Shown piece after piece: positions 45,643 to 54,385 of a stretch of DNA of 54,432 nt. The DNA is taken from contig CAXXRP010000001.1 of the NCBI GenBank assembly GCA_963662375.2, positions 1 to 54,432 on the forward strand, in the 5' to 3' direction. Position 1 is the first letter of the stretch. Every line of letters starts with the position of its first letter. A model generated the notes under the pieces. It was not told where the DNA came from and searched no databases. It saw nothing but the letters and a program-made list of their open reading frames with translations. A program made the position numbers and the translations under genes. The DNA comes from UBA11612 sp963662375 (GTDB taxonomy: Bacteria; Pseudomonadota; Alphaproteobacteria; Rhodospirillales; Rhodospirillaceae).

Positions 45643-46113
45643 CTCCAGAGCCGCGGCGACCGTCGCCCGCCTGATATCTGTGCGGGTACCGGCGAACACG
45701 TAACGCTTAACCACGGCATTGTGACCAGTTTCAGCCAAGGCCAAATAAACAAGCCCGACCGGTTTGTCTTTCGTGCCGTTACCGGGGCCCGCCAAGCCAG
45801 TCACGGCCACTGCCAGGCTTGCATTCGACTGTGCGAGGGCGCCCTCAGCCATCGCCGCGGCGACGATGTCGCTGACAGCACCGTGGTTGGTGATCGCGTC
45901 GCGTGGAACGCCCAGTAATCTGATTTTTGACTCATTGGAATATGTGATGAATCCAGATTCCATGACAGCGGAGGAGCTAGGAATGGCGGTCAAACATCCG
46001 CCTATCAACCCCCCAGTGCATGACTCCGCGGTAGATATCTTTGTCGCCCGCGCTTTCGCCGCTAGGAGTACATCTTTAGCAAGATCTAGAAGATCTATGG
46101 GCAGTTCTGTCAT
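45613..46113 (-). CDS. pncC: CinA-like nicotinamide-nucleotide amidohydrolase (PncC type)
   Basis: The 166-residue stand-alone CinA C-terminal domain converts nicotinamide mononucleotide to nicotinate mononucleotide in NAD recycling. Family motifs are ISTAESCTGGLIGGCLTAIP, SAVMESGFITYSNESK, GAVSDIVAAAMAEGA and VAVTGLAGPGNGTKDKPVG. The N-terminal MoaB-like domain of full CinA is absent, as is common. The ATG lies nine bases after the pgpA stop, so the pair is probably one transcript. Confidence 0.92.
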   Translation of the reverse strand: MTELPIDLLDLAKDVLLAAKARATKISTAESCTGGLIGGCLTAIPSSSAVMESGFITYSNESKIRLLGVPRDAITNHGAVSDIVAAAMAEGALAQSNASLAVAVTGLAGPGNGTKDKPVGLVYLALAETGHNAVVKRYVFAGTRTDIRRATVAAALELLLSRLGDE

Positions 46114-46122
46114 GTTGATTGA

Positions 46123-46628
46123 CTAACCAAGGCGGTTCCAAAGGAGCTGAAGGGTTATCAGTGATAACGCGGCATACAGCGCCGCGAGCACATCGTCCAG
46201 CATAATGCCCAATGCGCCAGACACTTGCCTGTCTCTCCAACTGAGCGGCCATGGCTTGACGATATCGAACAGTCGAAAAAGCGCGAAGGACAACGCATAC
46301 CAAAGGGGGTGGAGGGCGGCTACCGCGAGGGTAATCCATTGACCCGCTACCTCATCAATGACAATCCATTGTGGGTCCTCGTCGTTGCTCGGGTTCTTGA
46401 GGTGAGCTGTCGTAAGCGCCCAGTCGGCAAAAAAATTGCGATGGCCGCGAGAGCGAGCCAGTTTGGTCCCCACGCCCATGCAATGATTGCTGCGGGCGGC
46501 AGTGCGCATAGAGAACCCAGAGTCCCAGGGGCCTTCGTCACTAGTCCGCATCCGAACCAGCTTAGGAGCAGCACCCGCATGCGGGTACCAAAAGGGATAA
46601 TGACGCCGGCAGGCCAGTAAAACGGCAT
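46123..46628 (-). pseudogene. pgpA: Phosphatidylglycerophosphatase A, split at a T7 homopolymer
   Basis: From ATG 46628 the product reads LLSWFGCGLVTKAPGTLGSL and AWAWGPNWLALAAIAIF, then shifts out of frame. One frame away, NFFADWALTTAHLKNPSNDE, DPQWIVIDEVAGQWITLAV and FDIVKPWPLSW continue to a normal PgpA end at 46123. The break lies at the run of seven A on the plus strand (46429-46435); one extra base there restores a single ~168-residue frame. PgpA dephosphorylates phosphatidylglycerophosphate to phosphatidylglycerol. This could be a real mutation, a slippage-corrected gene, or a sequencing error. Confidence 0.85.
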
Positions 46629-46710
46629 TGATTCTCCAAGGTCAGTAACCTGCTATAAAATATAAGTATTATTGGAATTCGAAAATCAATTATTAAGGGG
46701 ACATACATAT

Positions 46711-46791
46711 ATGCTCTACATATGGTTGATCGGGGTAACTGTGCTGTCATCATACCCGCAAAGCGCAATCTGGACTAAGTCATTCATTTGA
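46711..46791 (+). CDS. Possible 26-codon hydrophobic small protein
   Basis: The 457-base gap between pgpA and the M23 gene is AT-rich in its first half and holds no recognisable gene. The best candidate is a 26-codon frame from ATG 46711 (LYIWLIGVTVLSSYPQSAIW) with AAGGGG (46695-46700) ten bases upstream. It is hydrophobic enough for a membrane peptide, but a frame this short could be chance. The rest of the gap (to 47085) shows nothing clear. Confidence 0.25.
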   Translation: MLYIWLIGVTVLSSYPQSAIWTKSFI

Positions 46792-47085
46792 AATAGTTAC
46801 TTTTCACAAATTTTACTTTTTCTTTGAATTTCTCCGGCAAAATCGGCAGGATGACCGTGGATGTTCGGTGTTACACCAGACGTATGGCGGCAGCTAGTGA
46901 CGTCGCGCCGGAATTGAGTATTATCTATGTAGAACGTGCCCGCTTTTGGGCGCCATTCTGTCTGCGCCAAATTCTTAGTGGTTGGTGCGGTGCTGTCTGG
47001 TGGACCGTTAACATACATATGCCCTTCAAAAACAACCGGCTCAATAGGGCGGCCGCAGGGGTATTATAGGGAATAAGGGGCACGC

Positions 47086-48525
47086 GTGTTTTCGGGCAAG
47101 CAACATTCGCAGTTTGATCCAAGGGACTGCGGTTTAAACCGCATCCAAAAAACTCTACAAGGATTTTTCCCCGAACGACAACTGATCGTGCGGTCTGGCG
47201 AACGCATGCGTACGCTGCGACTGTCGACTAACCGGCAGGCCGTTCTAGTAGTCGTGGGACTGTTCCTTGGCGCCTGGACTCTTTTTAGTTCGGGTTTAGC
47301 GATGAATCACGGAGAGCGCATCGGCGTCAAGAATATCGAAATCAAAAACGCCCGTATGGGTTATGAGCAGTTGCTCGCCGAGGTCACGATCTACAAGGAT
47401 CGCGTTACCGATTTGACTGAAGAGTTGGCGAGTAACTACTCTAAATCTTTGGGATTGGTGCAAAAAGAAGCCGAAGCTCTTAAAGCTAAAGCGGCGGAAT
47501 TGGAACGACGGAGCCAGAAAAAAAGCTTATCCGCAAAAATAAAATCCAAGGCGAAAGAAGCAACACCTGGTTTGGCGAGCCTTCTAACTGGAGGTGGGTC
47601 GAGCGTTGATCTCTTGCTCAGCAAGACCACGCTTGACCGTGGGCACGCGGACGAAGAACGTCATGCGCTTATGACCGAATTGTCGGATCTTGAAAATTCG
47701 ATGGTCAATGTTGTTGCGCATCACCAACGCACACCCTTCGTTGCAATGGAAAACCTGGCATTACGACAGGTAATATTGCAGCGCGATTTGGCGATGGCTG
47801 AACGGGAAACATTGTCGGAGAAGGTAGTGTCGCTGGGGGACCAAATCCGCGAAATGGAAAGCAACCAGTTGTTTCTTCATCATCGTTTTTCAGAGGTGAT
47901 CGAGACGAAAATTGCCGACATCGAAGCCTCTCTTAGCATCACTGGCCTCGACATAGACCTTCTCGTCAGGGGCGAGAAAGCTCGCCCGCAGGGCGGTCCA
48001 TTCATTCCGTTGAATGCGGTGTCGCAAGAGTCCGGACCGCTGCAAGAATCCGTATTCAAATTGAACGCCAAGGTAGACAGGCTCCAAGATTTGCAGGGCT
48101 TGTTGACGAAATTGCCGCTGGATGCGCCGGTCAACAATTTCGACCTCACCAGTGGTTTTGGTATCCGAAAGGATCCGTTCACAGGAAACTATGCTCAACA
48201 TCTTGGGATCGACATTGCCGCGAGCTTCAGATCCTCGGTATTGAGCCCGGGCGAGGGAAAGGTAGTTCACGCCGGAGTGGATGGCAGCTATGGTCGTATG
48301 GTGGAAATCGACCACGGAATGGGTTTGATCTCACGCTATGCCCATATGAGGAAGCTTGCCGTAAAGAAGGGCGATATGCTCGTGCGTGGCACGGTGATCG
48401 GCGAACAGGGATGCACCGGGCGCTGTAAAGGGGCCCATGTGCACTACGAAGTTTTATATAACGGAAAACACATTAACCCTCTCAAGTTTCTGCAAGCTGG
48501 CAGCGATGTTTTCAAGGATCAATAA
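47086..48525 (+). CDS. M23-family murein endopeptidase with coiled coil
   Basis: The 479-residue envelope protein has an N-terminal basic region, one membrane helix (about 50-70, RQAVLVVVGLFLGAWTLF), long coiled coils (about 85-155 and 200-270) and a C-terminal LytM/M23 domain. Zinc ligands are His372 and Asp376 (HLGIDIA) and His453 in AHVHYEV (451-455), so it looks catalytically competent. It would cut peptide cross-links in peptidoglycan. Its stop overlaps the bactofilin start by 20 bases, a pairing seen in many bacteria where both act in cell shape. Start GTG 47086. Confidence 0.9.
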   Translation: MFSGKQHSQFDPRDCGLNRIQKTLQGFFPERQLIVRSGERMRTLRLSTNRQAVLVVVGLFLGAWTLFSSGLAMNHGERIGVKNIEIKNARMGYEQLLAEVTIYKDRVTDLTEELASNYSKSLGLVQKEAEALKAKAAELERRSQKKSLSAKIKSKAKEATPGLASLLTGGGSSVDLLLSKTTLDRGHADEERHALMTELSDLENSMVNVVAHHQRTPFVAMENLALRQVILQRDLAMAERETLSEKVVSLGDQIREMESNQLFLHHRFSEVIETKIADIEASLSITGLDIDLLVRGEKARPQGGPFIPLNAVSQESGPLQESVFKLNAKVDRLQDLQGLLTKLPLDAPVNNFDLTSGFGIRKDPFTGNYAQHLGIDIAASFRSSVLSPGEGKVVHAGVDGSYGRMVEIDHGMGLISRYAHMRKLAVKKGDMLVRGTVIGEQGCTGRCKGAHVHYEVLYNGKHINPLKFLQAGSDVFKDQ

Positions 48526-49024
48526 AGTTAATACTCAGGCGCAGGAAGTCCGGGCGGAGGCCCCGGCGACAAAGGCCGTGCCCTCGATCATTAGCGCCGA
48601 TCTCGTCGTGGAAGGCAACCTCATCTCCAACGGCGAAGTGCAGGTTGACGGTACGGTGAAGGGCGATATCCAATGCAAAGCGCTTATTGTTGGCGCGAGA
48701 GGATCTGTTGCGGGCGCAGTTGTCGCGCAGACGGTGCGCATGCACGGTGCGATTAGGGGAATGATTCGAGCGACGAGCGTTTTTCTGGCGTCAACCGCTC
48801 GTATGTCTGGCGATGTAGAACACGCAAGCCTTGCGATGGAGCCGGGAGCCCATATGGAAGGGCATTGCAAGCGCATCACCGAAGCGGTCCCAGCACCGGC
48901 CGCGGAAGCGTCGCGCCGAGTTGAGGCAGCGAAATCCCCGTCGTTGTCACCGGCGCCGGTCAACATGGTCCCTAGAGTTGTTACAGCTACTAAAGCACCG
49001 AAAACGACCATCGCTGCGACTTAA
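48506..49024 (+). CDS. Bactofilin family cytoskeletal protein
   Basis: From ATG 48506 the product has 172 residues with a central bactofilin (DUF583) beta-helix, about 30-125: IISADLVVEGNLISNGEVQV, DGTVKGDIQCKALIVG, and SVFLASTARMSGDVEH. A Pro/Ala-rich tail follows. Bactofilins polymerise without nucleotide and position peptidoglycan enzymes, here probably the M23 protein encoded upstream. No strong ribosome binding site is seen, which fits translational coupling across the 20-base overlap. Confidence 0.9.
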   Translation: MFSRINKVNTQAQEVRAEAPATKAVPSIISADLVVEGNLISNGEVQVDGTVKGDIQCKALIVGARGSVAGAVVAQTVRMHGAIRGMIRATSVFLASTARMSGDVEHASLAMEPGAHMEGHCKRITEAVPAPAAEASRRVEAAKSPSLSPAPVNMVPRVVTATKAPKTTIAAT

Positions 49025-49081
49025 CGGTACGACGTAGTATCGTTTGTATGCTGGTGAGCTCGGCCGGCGACTCAACTCAAC

Positions 49082-51166
49082 TCAGCGCGGTCGTGACAAC
49101 TCTGCCTCCAACCCCTGATCTACTTCTCGTATGCCATCCAAAATGGCGCGGTATACAAAAAGATTTTCCATAACGCGCTGAACATAATTGCGCGTTTCTG
49201 AGAACGGTATTTTCTCGATCCAGTCAATTGCATCAATCTCCTGGTCCCTAGGATCACCGAACTGACGGATCCATTGTCGTGCGCGGTTATGGCCCGCGTT
49301 ATATCCAACAGCAGCGAGCACATAAGAGCCGCTGAACGCATCGACCAACGCGTTTAGATAGGTGGTTCCAATTTTGAGATTGTACGCGGGATCGGTCGTG
49401 AGTTTATCACGCACATATCTAACTCGGGCGGCACGGGCGACAGCACGCGCTGTTGCGGGCATGAGCTGCATTAGGCCCCGAGCGCCCGCGCCGCTACGGG
49501 CAGACGGATCGAAATTACTCTCTTGCCGGGCGATGGCTAGGACGAAGGCTTTCTCCGGCAGTCTCGGGTAGTCGTAAGATGGGATCGGATATCCATACTT
49601 TAGCAGCGTAATCTTGTCCGCCGCCGCCTGTCGCGAAATCCACACACCTATATCGGGGCGAGCAAGACGGCTGGTCATTTCCGCTGTGAGGTGGCGAATG
49701 CTGCCGAAACCGGTCGAAGCCGCAAGAGATTGTGCGAAACGGCGCTGGTAAACCTTCTGGTCGGTCAATAGCAGTAGCCTTAAGGCCTGCGTCAATTCGT
49801 TTGACTCAAAGAGCGCCCGTTCGGTTTGAGAAGGGGCCGGGTCCGGCGGCAGCTGCGGAATCGCCCCATTTTTGATCCGAGCAATGGCAAGTTGCCCATA
49901 GTAGGTGGTTGGATAGGCGCCAGCCCGGAGATACCACTCGTCGGCGATATCCGACCTACCTAGAGCCTCGGCAGTTCGCCCCGTCCAATAGGCACCGCGG
50001 GAAAGACTCACCGGCATCTGAACACTATCGTAGACTTTCTCGAAGTGCGGCAGCGCCATTTCCCCATCGTTCAAGAACCGCAGTGCGATCCAACCTGCGA
50101 ACCACTCGGCCTCCGACACGGTCAGGGGGTCATTCGCGCCGTGGTGTTTTGCGATAGCGTATGCCTCTGCCGGGTGGCCGTTTGAGAGCGCGTCCCGGGC
50201 AAGAATATAGCGCTCGTGCCACCATAAATCCGGCCTGGGTCCGCCGGCCGGGAACTCAGGAATGAGCTCACGGGCCTCGTTTTTCCGGCCGTGTTGTCGT
50301 CTCCACTTGATGCGGTCATACAAAAGCCCGGGGTCGGCCTGAAGGTCGTCCGGCACTCTCGCAATAGCGGCGTCCACACCGCCTCTTGATTTTATGAGGG
50401 CGATACGGGCACGTGCGAGCAATTGATGGTCACGGTCAACGAACTGCAAGGTGCGATTCGCGGAGGTCGTATAGCCGATGTAAAGCAGACGATCGATGCG
50501 GTCCCTGTGATCTTCTGTGGTCAATGCGTCGCCAAATTCTTTCAAGAAATTTCGTTCGTCGCTGCGCCCTGATAGCCCACTGACCCAAGCCTTCCGCGCA
50601 ATTTCTGCAGCTCTTTCTGGGTTGCCGCCAGCCTTCAACGCACGCGCGTACGCCATCATGCCCTTGGCGGTTAAGGGGGCATGTATTGCAAACCAGGCGG
50701 TAAGCTCTACGGCGGGAACACTTTCATCAATTGCTTCTTCAGCCCTTCGGCGCAACTTCGTCAATAGCGGCCAGCTGGGATTTGCCGCAATGAAGGCTAC
50801 CCGCTCCGCGAAACTGACGTTGGCACCGGGCTGGCGCATATATATCCACTCTATGACCTTCCGCGGGGTCGGGCTTTCCGCTTTCGCGGCGACTGACCGC
50901 GCCGTCTTCCAGTGCCGGCGGTTTGCCTCGCGTATGGCTCGAATGAAAAGTGTTCGATCCTCGGCCGATATGGTTTCGTTGCGGGTGGCGAGGTCCGACG
51001 CCGGAGCTGACGGGGCCGGTTTAAACGTTGGGAGGATCGCAGGAGAGGGGAAAACGCCCGGACTTTGCGCATGGGACGTCGCGGAAATCACGCCGCTGCA
51101 CAGAACGGCGCACACTAGCGCCAATGCCTTCCCATCTCGTACGGTTGGGAGTCTGGCTACAACCAT
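49082..51166 (-). CDS. slt: Lytic murein transglycosylase (Slt70-like)
   Basis: It cleaves glycan strands to 1,6-anhydro products in the periplasm. From ATG 51166 there are 694 residues: a signal peptide (LALVCAVLCSGVISATSHAQ), a long alpha-superhelical U-domain, and a C-terminal goose-lysozyme-like domain with catalytic Glu549 in AIARQESNFDPSARS, then GLMQLMPATARAVA and VLAAVGYNAGHNRA. TTG 51205 is an alternative start with GAGGG six bases upstream, but gives an unusually long signal region. It is divergent from dapA. Confidence 0.92.
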   Translation of the reverse strand: MVVARLPTVRDGKALALVCAVLCSGVISATSHAQSPGVFPSPAILPTFKPAPSAPASDLATRNETISAEDRTLFIRAIREANRRHWKTARSVAAKAESPTPRKVIEWIYMRQPGANVSFAERVAFIAANPSWPLLTKLRRRAEEAIDESVPAVELTAWFAIHAPLTAKGMMAYARALKAGGNPERAAEIARKAWVSGLSGRSDERNFLKEFGDALTTEDHRDRIDRLLYIGYTTSANRTLQFVDRDHQLLARARIALIKSRGGVDAAIARVPDDLQADPGLLYDRIKWRRQHGRKNEARELIPEFPAGGPRPDLWWHERYILARDALSNGHPAEAYAIAKHHGANDPLTVSEAEWFAGWIALRFLNDGEMALPHFEKVYDSVQMPVSLSRGAYWTGRTAEALGRSDIADEWYLRAGAYPTTYYGQLAIARIKNGAIPQLPPDPAPSQTERALFESNELTQALRLLLLTDQKVYQRRFAQSLAASTGFGSIRHLTAEMTSRLARPDIGVWISRQAAADKITLLKYGYPIPSYDYPRLPEKAFVLAIARQESNFDPSARSGAGARGLMQLMPATARAVARAARVRYVRDKLTTDPAYNLKIGTTYLNALVDAFSGSYVLAAVGYNAGHNRARQWIRQFGDPRDQEIDAIDWIEKIPFSETRNYVQRVMENLFVYRAILDGIREVDQGLEAELSRPR

Positions 51167-51406
51167 ATAAAAATATTCGTGTATGTCATATTGTCGCACA
51201 AACAATGTGATCCCTCATCAGCGCATTACTTCCCGGATGGCACTTCCATATCTATACGGAGATCGGCTGTTTGGGGCAAGGCGATGCTCTTTGGTGAGCG
51301 CCCATCCGAGCCACTTGTGGTACAAAAGCGCTGTGGTAAGCTTTACGAGTTCTGACCGCTTCGCGCCCGTAAAATGTGTTCATGCCCGCCTAAAAGGAGC
51401 AATGCG

Positions 51407-52282
51407 ATGTTTCGCGGTTCACTTACCGCTTTAGTCACTCCATTCAAGAATGGGGAGGTCGACGATAAAACCTTTCAGGAACTGGTTGATTGGCAAATAA
51501 AAGAGGGAGTGCATGGGTTGGTGCCGTGCGGAACCACGGGCGAGTCGCCAACCTTGTCACACAAAGAGCATGGCCGAGTTGTCGAGCTCTGCGTCGAGGC
51601 TACGAATGGGCGTGTCCCGGTCATCGCTGGAACCGGATCTAATTCGACCAATGAGGCAATTCAGCGAACGCGGCACGCCAAGAAGGTCGGTGCCGACGCG
51701 GCGCTTGTCGTGACGCCGTATTACAACAAGCCGACTCAGGATGGCTTGCTCCTTCACTTTCTTGCTATCGCTGACGCTGTCGACTTGCCGATTGTCATCT
51801 ACAATATCCCGGGGCGATGTGTGATCGATATGAATATTGAGACAATGGCAAAATTAGCCGAGCATAAAAACATTGTGGGCGTAAAAGACGCGACTGATGA
51901 TCTAGGCCGGGTGATTAGAGCACGTTTGGAACTCGGCGAGGATTTTTGCCAGCTGTCCGGAGAGGATGTTACGTCGGTTGCTTTTCTGGCCCACGGCGGC
52001 CAAGGGTGTATATCCGTCACTGCGAACGTTGCGCCGCACCTATGTGCGCAAATGCAGGATGCATGGTATCTAGGAGCTTACGACGAGGTTTTTCGACTGC
52101 GTGATATTCTTATGCCGGTCCACGACGCGATGTTCGTTGAAACCAATCCGGCACCGGTAAAATTTGGCGTTAGTTTGCTCGGAAAATGCGATCCGGAAAT
52201 TCGCCTGCCCCTCGCGCCGCTAAAGATGAAGAGTAAGGGGCGCGTTGAAAAAGCGATGCGCGGTGCCGGGATTCTCGATTAG
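51407..52282 (+). CDS. dapA: 4-hydroxy-tetrahydrodipicolinate synthase
   Basis: It condenses pyruvate and aspartate semialdehyde in the diaminopimelate/lysine pathway that feeds peptidoglycan. ATG 51407 with AAAAGGAG upstream gives 291 residues. The Schiff-base Lys is residue 160 (VGVKDATDD). Also present are GLVPCGTTGESPTLSHKEH, VTPYYNKPTQDG, YNIPGRC and LSGEDVTSVAFLAHGGQG. It lies between slt and smpB, the common alphaproteobacterial order. Confidence 0.96.
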   Translation: MFRGSLTALVTPFKNGEVDDKTFQELVDWQIKEGVHGLVPCGTTGESPTLSHKEHGRVVELCVEATNGRVPVIAGTGSNSTNEAIQRTRHAKKVGADAALVVTPYYNKPTQDGLLLHFLAIADAVDLPIVIYNIPGRCVIDMNIETMAKLAEHKNIVGVKDATDDLGRVIRARLELGEDFCQLSGEDVTSVAFLAHGGQGCISVTANVAPHLCAQMQDAWYLGAYDEVFRLRDILMPVHDAMFVETNPAPVKFGVSLLGKCDPEIRLPLAPLKMKSKGRVEKAMRGAGILD

Positions 52283-52517
52283 TGACGTTGAGCCCAATAC
52301 GTGTGTAGATGAAAACGCGTTCAATTTTGCATAGAAGGTGCAACGTGACGGAATGACCGAGCCAAGTACGGGCACCGCAACACGCGCGATCACCAACATG
52401 CGCACGAAGATCACCTGCAAAACCAGCGCAAAATTCATCGAAGTTTATGAGAAACGCAGGTGAATTCCGCCAAAGCCGCGCGTGGCTGAAGTTTGGCGTG
52501 CACAACCGGTAGAAATG

Positions 52518-52988
52518 ATGGCCAAAACTCGTATTGCGCATGGAACGGTCGCCCAGAATCGAAAGGCGAGGCGGGACTACACGATCGAAGACACTATTGA
52601 GGCTGGCGTTATTTTGACGGGCAGTGAGGTAAAATCGCTGCGGAACGGACGCTGTTCGCTGGTTGAGGCTTTCGCGCAGCCAGAGAACGGCGAGGTTTAC
52701 CTTATCAACGCTCACATCCCTGCCTATGAAGGGGCGAGTCATTTCCAGCATGACGAGCGCCGGAAACGAAAACTTTTGCTGCACAAAAAGGAAGTGGGCC
52801 GCCTAATGGCAGCAGTTGGACGCAAGGGCATGACCCTGGTGCCGCTTAGCATCTATTTCAACAATCGGGGCATAGCGAAAATCCAGCTGGGTCTCGCTAA
52901 AGGCAAGACACACCTTGACCGCCGCGGCGATATTAAAACACGTGAATGGCAGCGCGAGCAGGCGCGTGTCATGCGGGCAAAGGGCTAA
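52518..52988 (+). CDS. smpB: tmRNA-binding protein SmpB
   Basis: SmpB carries tmRNA to stalled ribosomes. From ATG 52518 the 156-residue product begins AKTRIAHGTVAQNRKARRDY and contains TIEAGVILTGSEVKSLR, NAHIPAYEGAS, RKRKLLLHKKEV and the basic C-terminal tail with GKTHLDRRGDIKTREWQRE. In-frame starts at 52482 (GTG) and 52515 exist; 52518 best matches the family. The 235 bases between dapA and smpB hold no gene I can recognise. Confidence 0.95.
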   Translation: MAKTRIAHGTVAQNRKARRDYTIEDTIEAGVILTGSEVKSLRNGRCSLVEAFAQPENGEVYLINAHIPAYEGASHFQHDERRKRKLLLHKKEVGRLMAAVGRKGMTLVPLSIYFNNRGIAKIQLGLAKGKTHLDRRGDIKTREWQREQARVMRAKG

Positions 52989-52989
52989 C

Positions 52990-53653
52990 ATGCCTAGCAA
53001 TGGCGATGATGGCGCCATCAACGAAAAGCTTGTTCGCGTAAAGGAACAGTGGGCTAGGGACGGGCGCGGACTACACGGGTGCTTCGAGCGGGCCGGGCAA
53101 GGTTCGCCGGCCACCGGGTCAGCATGTCACGAAGGATTTTCCGGTTCTCGACCTCGGTGTGCAGCCTAACCTTGCCCAGAAGAATTGGCATCTCTCAGTC
53201 GCGGGGCAAGTGGTCGCTTCGCTTAAATGGGATTGGGCCACCCTAATGAGCTAGCCCTAGGTCAACTTCTATAACGATATCCACTGCGTGATGACCTGGT
53301 CGTGGTACGACAACGCTTGGACCGGTGTCCCTATGTGAGCCCTTTTGGCCACCGCGAAACCGTTGTCGTCAGCCAGGTATTTGATGGTTAAGGGGGTCAA
53401 CGGATATGCTACAAATGTTCTGTCGGCCGACGTGGACCGTGACGACGTTTTTCTTGCACTTGCGTGGCAAGGTGAGCCACTAGCTTGTGAACACGGGGGG
53501 CCAATCCGTCTTGTGGTTCCACATCTTTATTTCTGGAACAGCGTAAAATGGATACGCCACATTACATTCATGAACCGGAAGCAACCCGGTTACTGGGAGG
53601 CGCGCGCCTACCATATGCGCGGTAACCTATGGAAGGAGAAGAGATATGGTTAG
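52990..53653 (+). pseudogene. Sulfite-oxidase-family molybdopterin oxidoreductase, broken
   Basis: One base after the smpB stop an ATG opens INEKLVRVKEQWARDGRG. A frameshift near 53080 then leads to RRPPGQHVTKDFPVLDLGVQ, NWHLSVAGQV, two TAG stops (53252-53254 and 53258-53260), and VNFYNDIHCVMTWSWYDNAW with the molybdenum-ligand Cys. A TGA (53336-53338) follows, then GPIRLVVPHLYFWNSVKW and YHMRGNLWKEKRYG to TAG 53651-53653. The whole ~220-residue family fold can be traced, so the gene was lost recently. Its stop overlaps the next gene by eight bases. Confidence 0.88.
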
Positions 53654-54233
53654 AACTACGTTGACGAGACTGCTCGCTCTTGCCGCTCTACTTGTCGGGG
53701 TAACTGTGGGAGGACCGGCGATGGCCACCAACGCGCACGACTTCAGTTTTGACGCCATTGATGGTGGCCCCCTGCCGATGTCCAAGTTCAAGGGGAAGGC
53801 CGTGCTAGTGGTAAATACCGCGTCATTTTGCGGCTTTACACCGCAGTACGACGGCCTAGAGGCGCTTTGGAAGGACTACGAGGATAAAGGGCTCGTAGTT
53901 CTGGGCGTTCCCGCCAACAACTTCGGCGGACAAGAACCTGGCAGTAATGATGATATCAAGCAATTCTGTGAGGCGAATTACTCAGTGGATTTTCCTCTCA
54001 CCGCGAAAGTTTCTGTGACGGGTGGTGATGCTCATCCCTTTTATAAATGGGCCGAGGAATCTCTGGGAACTGACAACGTGCCCAAATGGAACTTCCACAA
54101 GTATCTCGTTGATGCCAGGGGCAACCTGGTGGCTGCGTTCCCCAGCGCAGTTAGACCGCAAAGCAAGGAACTAACCGGCGCGGTTGACCAAGGCACTAGC
54201 GAAATAGAGGCGACGTACGGCGTTATTGTATAA
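53646..54233 (+). CDS. Periplasmic glutathione peroxidase-family protein
   Basis: The 195-residue thiol peroxidase has a signal peptide (about 1-27, LTRLLALAALLVGVTVGG then AMA). Peroxidatic Cys62 is in VVNTASFCGFTPQY, followed by FGGQEPGS and KWNFHKYLV with the active-site Trp. The active-site Gln position (usually NQFGG) is Asn92 (NNFGG), as in some proteobacterial variants. Secretion suggests protection of the periplasm from lipid or hydrogen peroxides. AAGGAG lies just before ATG 53646, inside the preceding pseudogene. It appears intact. Confidence 0.88.
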   Translation: MVRTTLTRLLALAALLVGVTVGGPAMATNAHDFSFDAIDGGPLPMSKFKGKAVLVVNTASFCGFTPQYDGLEALWKDYEDKGLVVLGVPANNFGGQEPGSNDDIKQFCEANYSVDFPLTAKVSVTGGDAHPFYKWAEESLGTDNVPKWNFHKYLVDARGNLVAAFPSAVRPQSKELTGAVDQGTSEIEATYGVIV

Positions 54234-54351
54234 GCGAGGACACCGCGTAAAAAGTTAGGATACCATGGGCGCTAAACGCTTCCTGCACGGCGACAGGCTT
54301 TGCCGCGACATACCCCAATACAAACGTAAGGGGGAGGCTGGAGCAATCGCG

Positions 54352-54385
54352 GCATCCTTTGTATCCATGCATCCTTTGTATCCAC
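54352..54385. repeat. 17-bp tandem duplication at the window end
   Basis: Two adjacent copies of a 17-base unit (GCATCCTTTGTATCCAT, last base C in the second) lie in the non-coding tail after the peroxidase gene. Nothing else in 54234-54432 is recognised. Confidence 0.85.

Noticed and set aside
50517..51170. 217-codon plus-strand frame inside slt
   Set aside because: Antisense to a clearly coding transglycosylase with signal peptide and catalytic motif.
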